A stretch of 64,000 nucleotides of DNA from Desulfonema magnum (GCF_017377395.1 NZ_CP061800.1:2666001-2730000), one strand, 5' to 3'; shown: positions 1 through 9,939, numbered from the stretch's first letter. Numbers and translations: made by a program. The notes: generated by a model not told the origin, from the letters alone.

Positions 1-2306
1 CCGTCAGCAGCATTGAACTGAGTCTCATCAACTGGGGCAACTATGATCTTGTGGTCATAGATGAATCGCACAATTTCAGGAACAATGCCAAAGGACAGAG
101 AGATGAGGAAGGGAACATCATCAGGAAAAGCAGATATGAGAAACTGATGAGCGACATTATCAATTCCGGTGTTCGCACAAAAGTGCTTCTCCTGTCCGCG
201 ACACCCGTGAACAATGATCTGAAAGACCTGAGAAACCAGCTCTATTTTATTTCCGGCGGAAAAGATGATTCGTTTTATGAGAAGACCGGGGTGAAACATC
301 TCGCGCATACCATGAAAGAGGCGCAGAAGGTCTTTACCCGCTGGGCTGATCCCGGAAAGCATCAGGTGCGGGATGTGAAAACGCTTCTTGACAAACTTGA
401 CTCCTCTTTTTTCAAACTCCTTGACGAACTCACCATTGCCCGTTCCAGAAAGCATATTCAGACCTATTACAAGGATGAGGTGAAACGCATCGGCGCGTTT
501 CCCATAAGATTGCCAGTGATTTCAAAGGCACCGGATATTGACACAAAAGATGAGTTTCCCGCTTATGACAGGATAAACACGGAAATTATGACTTACAAAC
601 TCTCCCTGTTCAATCCCTGGGCCTATGTCAGAGATGAATGGAAAGGTGTTTATGAGAAAAAGGCAGGCAGGGCAATCACCGCATTTTCTCAGGAACGGCG
701 GGAGCATTATCTCATCGGCATGATGAAGGTGAATTTCCTGAAAAGGCTTGAAAGCTCCATTGCATCTTTTGAGATATCCATGGAAAGAACCATTGAGAAA
801 ATCACAGGCTTGGAGGAACGTATCCGCGCTTACAAAGATGCCGGATCTGATTCACCGGAGATTGAATCTCCTGAGATGTATGATGCGGATGATGCGGAGC
901 TGAATGATGCGAACAGTATCGGCAAAAAACTGAGATATCATCTTGAACATCTGGATTTGGACCTTTGGCTGAAGGATTTGAAAAGTGACAAGGACGCGCT
1001 GGTTCTGCTTAAACATACCGCAAAAGCAGTTACGCCGGACAGGGACAAGAAACTGGCAGTGTTAAAGTCCCTGATTAGAGAAAAAATAAAACATCCCATC
1101 AATGATGAAAATAAAAAGATTATTATTTTCACGGCATTTACAGATACTGCAAAGTATTTGCATGAGAATCTCTTCCAATTTGTGAGAGATGAGTTGAATC
1201 TGCATATCGCGCTGGTTTCCGGCAGCGGCACAAACAAAACCAGTCTGGGAAAAAGCCGGTTTGAACATATTCTTACGAATTTCTCACCGATCTCCAAAAA
1301 CAGAGACAAGATAAGGGACATGCCGCAGGATGAGGAAATCTCCGTTCTCATTGCCACGGACTGCATTTCCGAGGGGCAGAATCTTCAGGACTGCGATTAT
1401 CTGATCAATTATGACATTCATTGGAATCCGGTGAGAATTATCCAGCGGTTCGGACGGATTGACCGGCTGGGCAGCAAAAATGAGAAAATTCAGTTGGTGA
1501 ATTTCTGGCCCACGGACGATCTCAACAATTACATCAATCTCAAAGACCGGGTGGAAGCAAGAATGGCGCTGGTGGATATTACCGCTACCGGCGAGGATAA
1601 TCTTCTGGACGCGGAACAGATAAAGGACCTGATCGAAGATGACCTCAGTTTCAGAAGCCGGCAGTTGAAGCGTCTGAAAAAAGAGGTGCTTGATCTGGAG
1701 GAATTGGATGAGAATGTCTCTCTGAGCGAGTTCACGCTGGACGATTTCAGGGTGGAGCTGGCAAACTATATTGAAAAGAATCGGGAGAAACTTCAGAAAG
1801 CCCCGCTGGGACTTTATGCGGTGGTGCCTTCGCCGGAGAGCGAGCATTTCAAGCCTTCCAGGGTCGGAAAGATAAGCGAGAGTGCCAGGGAGATTATCCG
1901 GCCCGGAGTCATTTTCTGCCTGAGACAAAAGGGCGACACCCAGGGAAATGAATCTGTGAATCCGCTGTCGCCATATTTTCTGGTCTATGTGAGGAGAGAC
2001 GGCACGGTTCGTTTCAATTATACCCATGCCAAACAGATTCTTGAGATTTTCAGGCTCCTGGGCAACGGGGTTGAGAAGCCTTATGACATTTTATGCGATT
2101 TGTTTAACAAGGAAACAAAGAACGGTTCTGAGATGCGGAACTACAATATGCTGTTGAGCAGGGCAATCAGTGAGATAAGATCGGTGTTCAAGAAAAAGGC
2201 AAATATAAGGCTGACTCGGAGCAGAGGCGCGCCGCTTATCCCTAAGAAGAAGCAGGCTGAAGAAAGCGGGCAGTTTGAACTGATTAGCTGGCTGGTGATT
2301 AAGTAA
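1..2306 (+). CDS. SNF2/DEAD-type helicase, C-terminal part (partial)
   Basis: The reading frame is already open at base 3, so the N-terminus lies outside the window; about 767 residues are visible. A Walker B/DExH box (DESH) lies close to the window edge and is followed by a motif III (SATPVNN). The C-terminal helicase lobe shows ATDCISEGQNLQ and QRFGRIDRLG, typical of SNF2-like superfamily 2 ATPases. A coiled, charged insert separates the two lobes. Large helicases of this type sit next to Eco57I-class methylases in restriction-like and DISARM-like loci, and such a methylase follows at 2967. The role is therefore inferred to be DNA translocation in phage defence. The nuclease or PLD part, if any, would be upstream. 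Confidence 0.85.
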   Translation, partial: VSSIELSLINWGNYDLVVIDESHNFRNNAKGQRDEEGNIIRKSRYEKLMSDIINSGVRTKVLLLSATPVNNDLKDLRNQLYFISGGKDDSFYEKTGVKHLAHTMKEAQKVFTRWADPGKHQVRDVKTLLDKLDSSFFKLLDELTIARSRKHIQTYYKDEVKRIGAFPIRLPVISKAPDIDTKDEFPAYDRINTEIMTYKLSLFNPWAYVRDEWKGVYEKKAGRAITAFSQERREHYLIGMMKVNFLKRLESSIASFEISMERTIEKITGLEERIRAYKDAGSDSPEIESPEMYDADDAELNDANSIGKKLRYHLEHLDLDLWLKDLKSDKDALVLLKHTAKAVTPDRDKKLAVLKSLIREKIKHPINDENKKIIIFTAFTDTAKYLHENLFQFVRDELNLHIALVSGSGTNKTSLGKSRFEHILTNFSPISKNRDKIRDMPQDEEISVLIATDCISEGQNLQDCDYLINYDIHWNPVRIIQRFGRIDRLGSKNEKIQLVNFWPTDDLNNYINLKDRVEARMALVDITATGEDNLLDAEQIKDLIEDDLSFRSRQLKRLKKEVLDLEELDENVSLSEFTLDDFRVELANYIEKNREKLQKAPLGLYAVVPSPESEHFKPSRVGKISESAREIIRPGVIFCLRQKGDTQGNESVNPLSPYFLVYVRRDGTVRFNYTHAKQILEIFRLLGNGVEKPYDILCDLFNKETKNGSEMRNYNMLLSRAISEIRSVFKKKANIRLTRSRGAPLIPKKKQAEESGQFELISWLVIK

Positions 2307-2429
2307 GGAAAGCCCGAAAGATTAATCCCCCAACTCCTGAGAGCAACAATGGAACGAAGCGGAACGGAATTTTTGCAGGAGGTATGACAAATGTTCAAAC
2401 TCAGAACATTGACTGTAAAGTAATCGCTT

Positions 2430-2681
2430 ATGAAATATTCAATTGAACTGAAAAAGCGCGCTATAAAAGATTTGAAAAATATTCCTAAATCAGATATTCT
2501 GAGAATTGTTGAAAAACTAAAGCATCTGGAAAACAATTTATCCGGCAATGTCAAGCAATTAACGAATTTTACGCCGGAGTACAGATTAAGAGTCGGAAAG
2601 TGGAGGGTTTTATTTGAAATAGAAAAGACAACTGTTGTGGTATATCGCATAAAACATCGCCGGGATGCGTATTCAAAATAA
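2430..2681 (+). CDS. RelE/ParE-family toxin
   Basis: An 83-residue protein with the RelE/ParE fold pattern: a basic N-terminal helix pair, then YRLRVGKWRVLFEIE and a C-terminal VYRIKHRRDAY. The RVGKWRVLF strand and the HRRDAY end are characteristic of RelE-type mRNA interferases that act at the ribosome. It lies 10 bp upstream of a Phd/YefM-like antitoxin, so toxin precedes antitoxin. The pair sits between the helicase and the methylase, as addiction modules often do in defence islands. Confidence 0.85.
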   Translation: MKYSIELKKRAIKDLKNIPKSDILRIVEKLKHLENNLSGNVKQLTNFTPEYRLRVGKWRVLFEIEKTTVVVYRIKHRRDAYSK

Positions 2682-2691
2682 GGAGTGAGCA

Positions 2692-2919
2692 ATGCAGTTA
2701 AATCCCCAGTTCATTAAAAAAGATGGCAAAAATGAGTTTGTGATTTTATCTTATCAGGAATTCTCCAAAATCAGAGAAATGATTGAAGATTATGAAGATT
2801 TACTTGATTTGAGGAAAGCAAAGGCGGAGTGCGGCCATGATCCTGGAATTCCTCTTGATGAGGTTTTGGAAGAGGTGGGACTATCATTACCCAGGACAGA
2901 CAGTGGCACAGTCGGATAA
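2692..2919 (+). CDS. Phd/YefM-like antitoxin
   Basis: A 75-residue partner of the RelE-type toxin, preceded by a good ribosome-binding site (aggagtgagc before ATG). The N-terminal segment FIKKDGKNEFVILSYQEF resembles Phd/YefM DNA-binding folds and is followed by an acidic helix (MIEDYEDLLDLRKAK) that would bind the toxin. The C-terminal dozen residues after VGLSLP look non-conserved and may be read-through into neighbouring sequence. It is expected to neutralise the toxin and autorepress the pair. Confidence 0.75.
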   Translation: MQLNPQFIKKDGKNEFVILSYQEFSKIREMIEDYEDLLDLRKAKAECGHDPGIPLDEVLEEVGLSLPRTDSGTVG

Positions 2920-2966
2920 AACAGCGACCAAGCTCCGCATGAACGATATGTTTACAGGTTTAAACA

Positions 2967-5900
2967 ATGAAACAGCAAATCCAAAACGCAATACGCAATT
3001 TCGGCACTGACGATCTTTTTGACGCGGGCATCCGCTTGTTCGACACACTGGGATACAATACGGAAAGACAAAGCAGGCTTGATTTCCCGACATATCAGGG
3101 ATTTTATGAGAACTTTCTGGAGGAAAACGACAATATTCCCGATCTTAGGAAATTTGAGCGGAGAGCTTTGACGGACCATTGGGAACGCGTGGAACTGCTT
3201 TTTCAGTTGTCAGAATCCGAGATGACAAATCAGGAGATGCTTTTTGACACAAAGAAGGTGGATGACACGATCATCGAAGCCTACCTGTTTTTCGCCATCA
3301 GACTGAGAGATGAGGAACACTCCCGCACGGTTCTTTCCGACATCACCCGGCAGATGAACCGGGTGTTTTCCATGCCGGTGATGCTGCTTTTTGTGTATGG
3401 CGGACATCTCACGCTTTCGGTGATCAAGAGAAGGCTGCACAAAAGGGATGAGACCAGAGATGTGCTTGAAAAAGTAACCCTTGTCAAAGATATCCGGATG
3501 GATGATCCGCACCGTGCCCATATCGAGATATTGCATGATCTGACTCTGGAGGAATTAAGAAAACATCATGCGGTCAGCAATTTTGTGGAACTTCACAATG
3601 CCTGGCACAAGGTGCTGGACTGCTCGGAGCTGAACAAACGATTCTACAAAGAACTTGCGAACTGGTATTTCTGGGCTGTTGGGAATGTCACCTTTCCCAA
3701 AGATGCTGAGAAAAATGAGGAGGTCAGGAATGCCACCGCGATCATCCGGCTCCTGACACGGCTGATATTTGTCTGGTTTGTCAAGGAAAAGGGGCTGATT
3801 CCCCAACATCTTTTTGACAGGGAAAAGCTGAATCAGATTCTGAATTTCGAGGATAAAAATGATAGCAATTTTTACAAGGCCATCCTGCAAAATCTCTTTT
3901 TTGCGACGCTGAATCAGGAACAGGACAAACGAGGTGTCCGAAAATCCAGGCAACACTATAATGTGACAAATCTTTACCGGTACGAGCATTTGTTTTGTAT
4001 TCCGCCGGATGAGATATTGAAATTGTTTGAAGAGATTCCGTTCCTGAACGGGGGACTTTTCGACTGTCTGGACAAGCCACATCCCACGGAAAAGGGACCC
4101 AAAGGCGGAGATAAGGTCATCCGTATTGACGGTTTTTCAGACAGAGACGACAATCCGCTGAAAGTCCCGGATTTTCTCTTTTTCGGCCATGACACGGCGG
4201 TTGATCTGAATCAGGTTTTTGGCACGAGAGGCAAGACTTACAAGGCAAAAGGGCTGATTCATCTCTTAAACAAATACAAATTCACCATCATGGAAAACAC
4301 GCCCATCACCGAGGAGATCGCACTGGATCCGGAGCTGCTCGGGAAGGTGTTTGAAAACCTTCTGGCATCGTACAATCCTGAGACCCGGACCACTGCGAGA
4401 AAACAGACTGGCTCTTTTTATACGCCCAGGGAGATTGTTGATTATATGGCGGATGAGAGTCTCAAGGCTTCGATTTCCACGCTTGCTGCAAAGAAAATGG
4501 GGCGCAAGGCAACGGACGAGGATATCAAAACCGGTCTGGATATTCTTTTTGCCTACACCGAGGAGGCGCATCTCTTTAATGAGGACGAGGCTTCAACGAT
4601 TGTCAGGGCAATTTCTGAACTGAAAATACTTGATCCGGCCTGCGGTTCCGGGGCGTTTCCCATGGGAATACTGCACAAGCTGGTTTTCATTCTGGGCAAG
4701 CTTGATGCGGATAACAGCATGTGGCGGGAACTGCAAAAGGAGAAGGCGGTTCAGGAAACGGAGAACGCTTATAATTCCGAGAACAGGGAAGAAAGGCAAC
4801 TGAAGCTTTATGAGATAGAACATGCGTTTAATTTTAATATGTCGGATTATGGCAGAAAGCTTTATCTCATAGAAAACTGCATCTATGGCGTGGATATTCA
4901 GCCCGTAGCGGTTCAGATCAGCATGCTCCGGTTTTTCATTTCCCTGGTGGCGGAGCAGAGGGTTGACAGGACAAAAGAGAATTGCGGCATCCGACCCCTG
5001 CCAAATCTTGAGACCAAGTTTGTGGCGGCAAATACGCTGATGGGAATTGAGAAGCCCAAAGAGCAGCGCGGCATTTCTGACAATCTTGAGATTGAAGACT
5101 TGGAAAATGAGCTGAAAGAGATCCGGCATAAGCATTTCAGCGCAAAGACTCCGAAAACCAAGAGAAAACACCGAAACGCAGACAAAGAAATCCGGGAGAG
5201 GATTGCGGAACTTCTGGCGGAAAGCTTTGGTGACGAAACCACGGCAAAGCTGCTGGCAAACTGGGCCCCGTACAACCAGAATGCGTCTGCGGATTTCTTT
5301 GATCCGGAGTGGATGTTCGGGATAAGGGACGGGTTTGATATTGTGATTGGGAATCCGCCGTATGTGAGGCATGAAAAAATTAAACATTTAAAGCCGATTT
5401 TAAAAAAGCAATACAAATGCTATACTGGAACTTCTGATTTGTATGTCTTTTTTTATGAACAAGGTTTTAATTCTCTCAAACCGGGCGGTATTCTTTCATT
5501 TATTTCTTCCAACAAATATTTTCGGGCAGTTTATGGGAAAAAACTTCGTGAATTTTTAAGGAACAATGTTTGTATCCATCAGCTTATAGATTTTGGTGAT
5601 GCGCCTGTTTTTACGGCTATTGCTTATCCCAGTATTATTGTCTTTGAAAAGTCTGCCAATGTCAAAGAATCAAATATCCGCGCCTTGAATTGGGAAATTG
5701 GTAATCCGATAGAAGTGTTTCCCGAAATTTTTGAAAGAAAAAGTTTTTCTCTTTCTCAAGTAAGACTGAACGCCGAGGCTTGGAGGCTTGAGAGTGAGAA
5801 AGTTTTCAGACTGCTTGAAAAATTGCATAATAGCGGTAAACCTTTGGGAGAGTATGTAGCGGGACGTTTTTATAATGGTATTAAAACAGGATTGAATGAC

Positions 5901-6668
5901 GCATTTATCGTTGACCAATCGACGAGAGATAGTCTTATTAATGACAATCCGTCTTCAACTAAAGTTTTGAAACTTTTTCTGCGAGGAAAAGATGTGAAAC
6001 GCTGGCAAGTAAATTTTGCAAATCAATACCTTATAAAGATTGAATCTTCCGCTAATGTTCAACACCCTTGGTCTGACAAACCGCAAAAGCAAGCTGAAGA
6101 GATTTTTTCAAAAACTTATCCTGCAATTCATGCTTATTTTCAAAAATTTAGAAAACGCTTAATAAATAGGGATGATCAGGGGAAGTATTTTTGGGAGCTC
6201 AGGACTTGCAAATATTGGGGCGAATTTGAGATACCCAAAATTGTTTATCCTAACATATGTAAACGTAATGAATTTGCTTGGGATGAAACCAAGTTCTATG
6301 CAAACCAAAAAGCTTTTATTATTCCAGATGCGTCAAAATATTTGCTTGCTGTGTTAAATTCCAGCGTTGTCATGTGGCTGTTTGAAAAACTATTGGCAAA
6401 ACTTCAAAACGGTTACTATGAACCAAGTGCTGTGTTTATGAAAAAATTTCCCATTCCCGTCACCAAAAAAACGAAGCTTATTGAGAATATTGTTGATAAT
6501 ATCCTCAGCATAAAAAATAAAAACTCTGATGCTGACACTACCTCTCTTGAAAAACAAATAGACCTCATGGTCTATAAACTCTACGACCTCACCCACGAAG
6601 AGGTGAAAATCGTTGACCCGGAATTTGCCATGAGCAGGGCCGAGTATGAGAATTTTCAGACACCATAG
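2967..6668 (+). CDS. Eco57I-class N6-adenine DNA methylase with target-recognition domain
   Basis: A 1233-residue protein. The SAM-binding motif I DPACGSGAF begins near residue 556 and the catalytic NPPY motif (N6-adenine type) is at residues 796-799. The N-terminal ~450 residues are the helical/beta region typical of large Eco57I-like methylases, including FFAIRLRDEEHS and HRAHIEILHDLT. The C-terminal ~350 residues are the TaqI-like specificity domain. No clear PD-(D/E)XK nuclease is visible at the N-terminus, so it may be methylation only, with restriction supplied by the helicase or ATPase. It fits a BREX- or DISARM-like or type IIG-like system, but no named system can be assigned. Its first 39 and last ~24 codons recur downstream at 6791 and 9783. 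Confidence 0.88.
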   Translation: MKQQIQNAIRNFGTDDLFDAGIRLFDTLGYNTERQSRLDFPTYQGFYENFLEENDNIPDLRKFERRALTDHWERVELLFQLSESEMTNQEMLFDTKKVDDTIIEAYLFFAIRLRDEEHSRTVLSDITRQMNRVFSMPVMLLFVYGGHLTLSVIKRRLHKRDETRDVLEKVTLVKDIRMDDPHRAHIEILHDLTLEELRKHHAVSNFVELHNAWHKVLDCSELNKRFYKELANWYFWAVGNVTFPKDAEKNEEVRNATAIIRLLTRLIFVWFVKEKGLIPQHLFDREKLNQILNFEDKNDSNFYKAILQNLFFATLNQEQDKRGVRKSRQHYNVTNLYRYEHLFCIPPDEILKLFEEIPFLNGGLFDCLDKPHPTEKGPKGGDKVIRIDGFSDRDDNPLKVPDFLFFGHDTAVDLNQVFGTRGKTYKAKGLIHLLNKYKFTIMENTPITEEIALDPELLGKVFENLLASYNPETRTTARKQTGSFYTPREIVDYMADESLKASISTLAAKKMGRKATDEDIKTGLDILFAYTEEAHLFNEDEASTIVRAISELKILDPACGSGAFPMGILHKLVFILGKLDADNSMWRELQKEKAVQETENAYNSENREERQLKLYEIEHAFNFNMSDYGRKLYLIENCIYGVDIQPVAVQISMLRFFISLVAEQRVDRTKENCGIRPLPNLETKFVAANTLMGIEKPKEQRGISDNLEIEDLENELKEIRHKHFSAKTPKTKRKHRNADKEIRERIAELLAESFGDETTAKLLANWAPYNQNASADFFDPEWMFGIRDGFDIVIGNPPYVRHEKIKHLKPILKKQYKCYTGTSDLYVFFYEQGFNSLKPGGILSFISSNKYFRAVYGKKLREFLRNNVCIHQLIDFGDAPVFTAIAYPSIIVFEKSANVKESNIRALNWEIGNPIEVFPEIFERKSFSLSQVRLNAEAWRLESEKVFRLLEKLHNSGKPLGEYVAGRFYNGIKTGLNDAFIVDQSTRDSLINDNPSSTKVLKLFLRGKDVKRWQVNFANQYLIKIESSANVQHPWSDKPQKQAEEIFSKTYPAIHAYFQKFRKRLINRDDQGKYFWELRTCKYWGEFEIPKIVYPNICKRNEFAWDETKFYANQKAFIIPDASKYLLAVLNSSVVMWLFEKLLAKLQNGYYEPSAVFMKKFPIPVTKKTKLIENIVDNILSIKNKNSDADTTSLEKQIDLMVYKLYDLTHEEVKIVDPEFAMSRAEYENFQTP

Positions 6669-6683
6669 CCCGGCTTGTGATGA

Positions 6684-6758
6684 TAAGTATCCGGACATAA
6701 ATTTTTTGTACATCCGCCTATGACAGAAAATATGCAAAAACTTATGTCCGAGTATTTA
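6684..6758. repeat. short terminal-inverted-repeat element (TAAGTA family)
   Basis: The 5' end TAAGTATCCGGACATAA is inverted at the 3' end (TAAATACTCGGACATAA read on the other strand). It lies in the 120-bp gap between the methylase and the second specificity ORF. It resembles the ends of the 22711, 25096 and 56292 elements and is a short, probably decayed member. It could also act as a hairpin in the transcript. Confidence 0.6.
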
Positions 6759-6787
6759 CCTTGATGAAACAACGGAAAGAGAATTGA

Positions 6788-7948
6788 ATGATGAAACAGA
6801 AAATTCAGAAACCAACCCGCCATTTCGGACAGGGACCTCTCCCTGACGCGGATGTCCGTCTTTTTGAGGCTCCGGAACACAGCATGGAGAAACAAAGCAG
6901 ATATGACAGGCTGAGATCCGAGATCATCACCCGAATTGAGAAACAGGGGATTCCCTTAAAAAACTGGGATGTTGTAATCAATAATGGCATTACAACAGGT
7001 TTCAACAATGCATTTATCATTGACGGGAAGAGCAAAAACAGACTTGCCCAAGCCCCCAAAGATGCGGAGCTCCTCAAACCTGTTCTGACTGGAAAAGATA
7101 TTAAAAAATGGACAACAGATTTCAAGGATCAATGGCTGATTGGCACATTTCCGAGTCTGCATCTTGATATTGATCAATATCATGGAACAAAAGAATATCT
7201 GAGCAATTACAGAGAACGATTGGAACCCATGCCAAAAGGCTTTAAAGGTGATTGGAAAGGGAGAAAAGCCGGTTCTTACAAATGGTTTGAAACTCAGAAC
7301 ACCACAGCCTATCATAAGAATTTTGAAAAGCCGAAAATTATCTGGCCTCATCTGACGCCGAACCCGGAATTTGCGCTCGACACCGAGCATTTTTACCTTA
7401 CGGCCCCGTCCAATCTGCTGACAATGAAGAATACGACACATCCGCAGGAAATCAAATATCTCCTTGCCCTGCTGAACTCGGAAATTTCGGATTATTATAT
7501 GCGGCAGACCGGGCGACGACGTGAAGGGGACTGCATCGAGTATAAAAAAATCTCTGTGGAAAAAATTCCCATCATAAGAATTTCGCCATCTGAGCAGGAA
7601 CTTTTCATCACCCTTGCGGACTATATTCTGTTCCTCAAAAAGATCGAATCCACGCTGCCCACGGCAAAAGACCGGGTGATGTCATCATTTTTTGAACAGA
7701 TGACAGATGGGGGCGTGTATGAGTTGTATTTCGAAGAGAGTCTGAAAGATGCAGGAAAGGATATTCTGAAATATTTGGACGACTTGCCTGCGCTCACACC
7801 GGCAGCATCTCAGGAAGAGACATTGGCACTTATCAGAACCGTATTTACCCGGCTGTATGACCGTGAGCATCCGGTCAGACAACGGCTATATTATCTGGAA
7901 AGCGTCAGAGAAGTACGAATTGTCAAAGGATTGGAGGTTCATGCATAA
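6788..7948 (+). CDS. separate methylase target-recognition (specificity) protein, internally deleted copy
   Basis: A 386-residue protein. After a first Met, its N-terminal 39 residues align without gaps to the start of the 1233-residue methylase, with about half identical (shared MKQ, IQ, FG, DA, RLF, QSR). It then passes directly into a TaqI/Eco57I-like specificity domain (NNGITTGFNNAFII, ...GKDIKKW) and ends in the helical tail of this methylase class (VYELYFEESL, GKDILKYL). It has no SAM motif or NPPY motif, so it cannot methylate alone. It probably supplies an alternative specificity subunit, or it is a recombination product. Its stop overlaps the start of the ATPase gene (TAATG), suggesting coupled translation. 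Confidence 0.75.
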   Translation: MMKQKIQKPTRHFGQGPLPDADVRLFEAPEHSMEKQSRYDRLRSEIITRIEKQGIPLKNWDVVINNGITTGFNNAFIIDGKSKNRLAQAPKDAELLKPVLTGKDIKKWTTDFKDQWLIGTFPSLHLDIDQYHGTKEYLSNYRERLEPMPKGFKGDWKGRKAGSYKWFETQNTTAYHKNFEKPKIIWPHLTPNPEFALDTEHFYLTAPSNLLTMKNTTHPQEIKYLLALLNSEISDYYMRQTGRRREGDCIEYKKISVEKIPIIRISPSEQELFITLADYILFLKKIESTLPTAKDRVMSSFFEQMTDGGVYELYFEESLKDAGKDILKYLDDLPALTPAASQEETLALIRTVFTRLYDREHPVRQRLYYLESVREVRIVKGLEVHA

Positions 7949-9783
7949 TGAAGATCAGAACCATAGAATTAAAGAATTACCGTGCTTTTTATGGCACACA
8001 TACCATTTCAGTCCAAGGAAAGAGCATGTTGATTTACGGCGAAAACGGGAGCGGCAAAAGCTCTTTGTATAAAGCCTTGGAAGATTTCTTCGCGGCAGGG
8101 AACCAGCCAAAATCCATCGCTGCAAACATATTTGACGGCAATTCTCCTTATGTCAGAGTCATCATGGATACTGATCAGACTTTTATCTATCAGAATGACA
8201 GTATATCACCCATGCCAAGTCAGAACTTTCTGACAGACACGCATCGCCATAATCCGTTCTTCACCTACAAACGCCTGCTACGCGTCTATTTGGCCGAAAA
8301 TGAAGCAAAACGTCCGGATCTGTTTTCCATCCTCATTGAAACCATTTTACCCTACCATAAAAATTCCAAAACCAATCAGACATTCGGAGAAGATTGGATT
8401 GAAATTAACAATGCGTTACAGTTGAAAGCCTCTACAAAGAAGTATAAACAGGTGACCAATACCACCTTGCCGAACTTCAATAATGGCTTGGAGGAATTTT
8501 TGCGAGATTTGGCTGATAAAACAAACGATTGGCTGAATCGCTATTTCAATCACCATGTGACCCTCACCTTTGAAAAGCCGAGTCTCAGCATTCAAAAAAC
8601 AGGCAGTAAAAAAGTTCTTGCTGGTAAAGAGATCACGATCACACCAACATACTTTGGCGAGAGTGTCACAAGCAGGTATGAAGATTTTTTAAATGAGGCA
8701 CGCCTGTCCGCGTTAGCGTTGTGCATGTACTTATCTTCGTTAAAAATCATTCCAGAACCAGAGAATTATAAGATGCTGTTTCTTGATGATATTTTCATCG
8801 GACTGGACATGTCGAACCGGATTCCGCTGTTACGGATTTTGAAAGATAACTTTGCTGATTTTCAGATTTTTCTGACCACATACGACAGAGCATGGTTTGA
8901 GCTGATGCGTGACTATTTTGAAGGGGACAAGTGGAAGTCCATTGAAATGTATGCCGATACAAAAGAGATTAACGGAAACAGGTTTGAAGTTCCTTTAATC
9001 ATTGACCCTTCAAAAACCTATTTTGAGAAAGCAGAGGATTATTTCAAAATCAAGGATTATCCCGCGTGTGCCAATTATCTGAGGAAAGCACTGGAAAGGC
9101 AGATTAAGAAACTTTTGCCGGAAACATATAAAACTTCTCAGAACAAAGATTTTGGCACAACTGACATTACCCATCTTGAAACCCTGATCAACAACCTTGA
9201 AAAGTTTTTTGAAGATTGCAAAGTTCCCCTGCCACAAGAGGCGCAGGAGGGAATCAGACGCTACAAGACCCTTGTGCTGAATCCCATGTCCCATGATGAC
9301 CTGAAAAGCCCGGTTTATAAGATTGAAATCGAAAACACTTTCAGAGTGATCCGGACATTTCAAAATCTTCCGCAAATATCGAGAATTCTCTTATTGCCCA
9401 TTCATGCGACAATAACATACACCAATAGAGATAAGGATTATGCGGCAGAGGTGCAACTTGCTGACAATCTATATATTGTGATCAAAAACACGGACAAATA
9501 TTTTTCTCAGTGCAAGTATCGGATGAAAAAATGGACATTTCAAAGTCTGGAATACTCCAACATGAATACCACGGATAACAAGCCATTTCCGCAGGATCAG
9601 ATAAAAAATATGTGTGAGCAGAAGCGATCATTGGAGGAGATTTATCAAGGCATTTGTAAGGGATTGAAGATTCCGGAAAAGCCTGCTGTTTACGAAGAAT
9701 TTCAGGTCGGTACCCGGGGCAGTTTGCAGGATTTGCTTACTGAAAGTGCGACCGGTCAGCATTCACAAACAGAAGACGAATAA
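7948..9783 (+). CDS. SMC/RecF-like AAA ATPase with HEPN-like C-terminal region
   Basis: A 611-residue ATPase. Walker A is GENGSGKSSL (about residue 32), Walker B is LFLDDIFIGLD, and the H-loop region follows (IFLTTYDRAW). After the ATPase head comes a helical region (AEDYFKIKDYPACANYLRKALE), the pattern of HEPN-like helices often fused to defence ATPases. No long SMC coiled coil is present. It overlaps the preceding specificity ORF by one base, so the two are probably one translational unit. It is inferred to act with the methylase/helicase in defence; no recognised named family is claimed. Confidence 0.75.
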   Translation: MKIRTIELKNYRAFYGTHTISVQGKSMLIYGENGSGKSSLYKALEDFFAAGNQPKSIAANIFDGNSPYVRVIMDTDQTFIYQNDSISPMPSQNFLTDTHRHNPFFTYKRLLRVYLAENEAKRPDLFSILIETILPYHKNSKTNQTFGEDWIEINNALQLKASTKKYKQVTNTTLPNFNNGLEEFLRDLADKTNDWLNRYFNHHVTLTFEKPSLSIQKTGSKKVLAGKEITITPTYFGESVTSRYEDFLNEARLSALALCMYLSSLKIIPEPENYKMLFLDDIFIGLDMSNRIPLLRILKDNFADFQIFLTTYDRAWFELMRDYFEGDKWKSIEMYADTKEINGNRFEVPLIIDPSKTYFEKAEDYFKIKDYPACANYLRKALERQIKKLLPETYKTSQNKDFGTTDITHLETLINNLEKFFEDCKVPLPQEAQEGIRRYKTLVLNPMSHDDLKSPVYKIEIENTFRVIRTFQNLPQISRILLLPIHATITYTNRDKDYAAEVQLADNLYIVIKNTDKYFSQCKYRMKKWTFQSLEYSNMNTTDNKPFPQDQIKNMCEQKRSLEEIYQGICKGLKIPEKPAVYEEFQVGTRGSLQDLLTESATGQHSQTEDE

Positions 9784-9860
9784 ACCACGAAGCGGTGAAA
9801 ATCGTTGATCCGGCTTTTGACATGAGCAGAACTGAGTATAAGAATTTTCAGATGCCATAA
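9783..9860 (+). pseudogene. remnant of methylase C-terminus (last ~25 codons)
   Basis: Immediately after the ATPase stop, in another frame, 25 codons encode NHEAVKIVDPAFDMSR then TEYKNFQMP and a stop. The last residues of the full methylase at 6594-6668 are THEEVKIVDPEFAMSR then AEYENFQTP and a stop. Similarity is also clear at DNA level and ends together with the stop codon. No start or upstream methylase sequence is present, so this is the scar of a second methylase copy. Confidence 0.85.
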
Positions 9861-9939
9861 TCCAAAGCCCCGGAATCAGTTCCGGCGATGAAAGCCAAAG
9901 CTGGCTAAAGCCAGCCACGAAAGCTCATGAGGAAATTTT

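Noticed and set aside
7948-9783. Calling the ATPase a true SMC or RecN protein
   Set aside because: It lacks the long coiled coil and hinge; only the ATPase head and a helical C-terminal region are seen.
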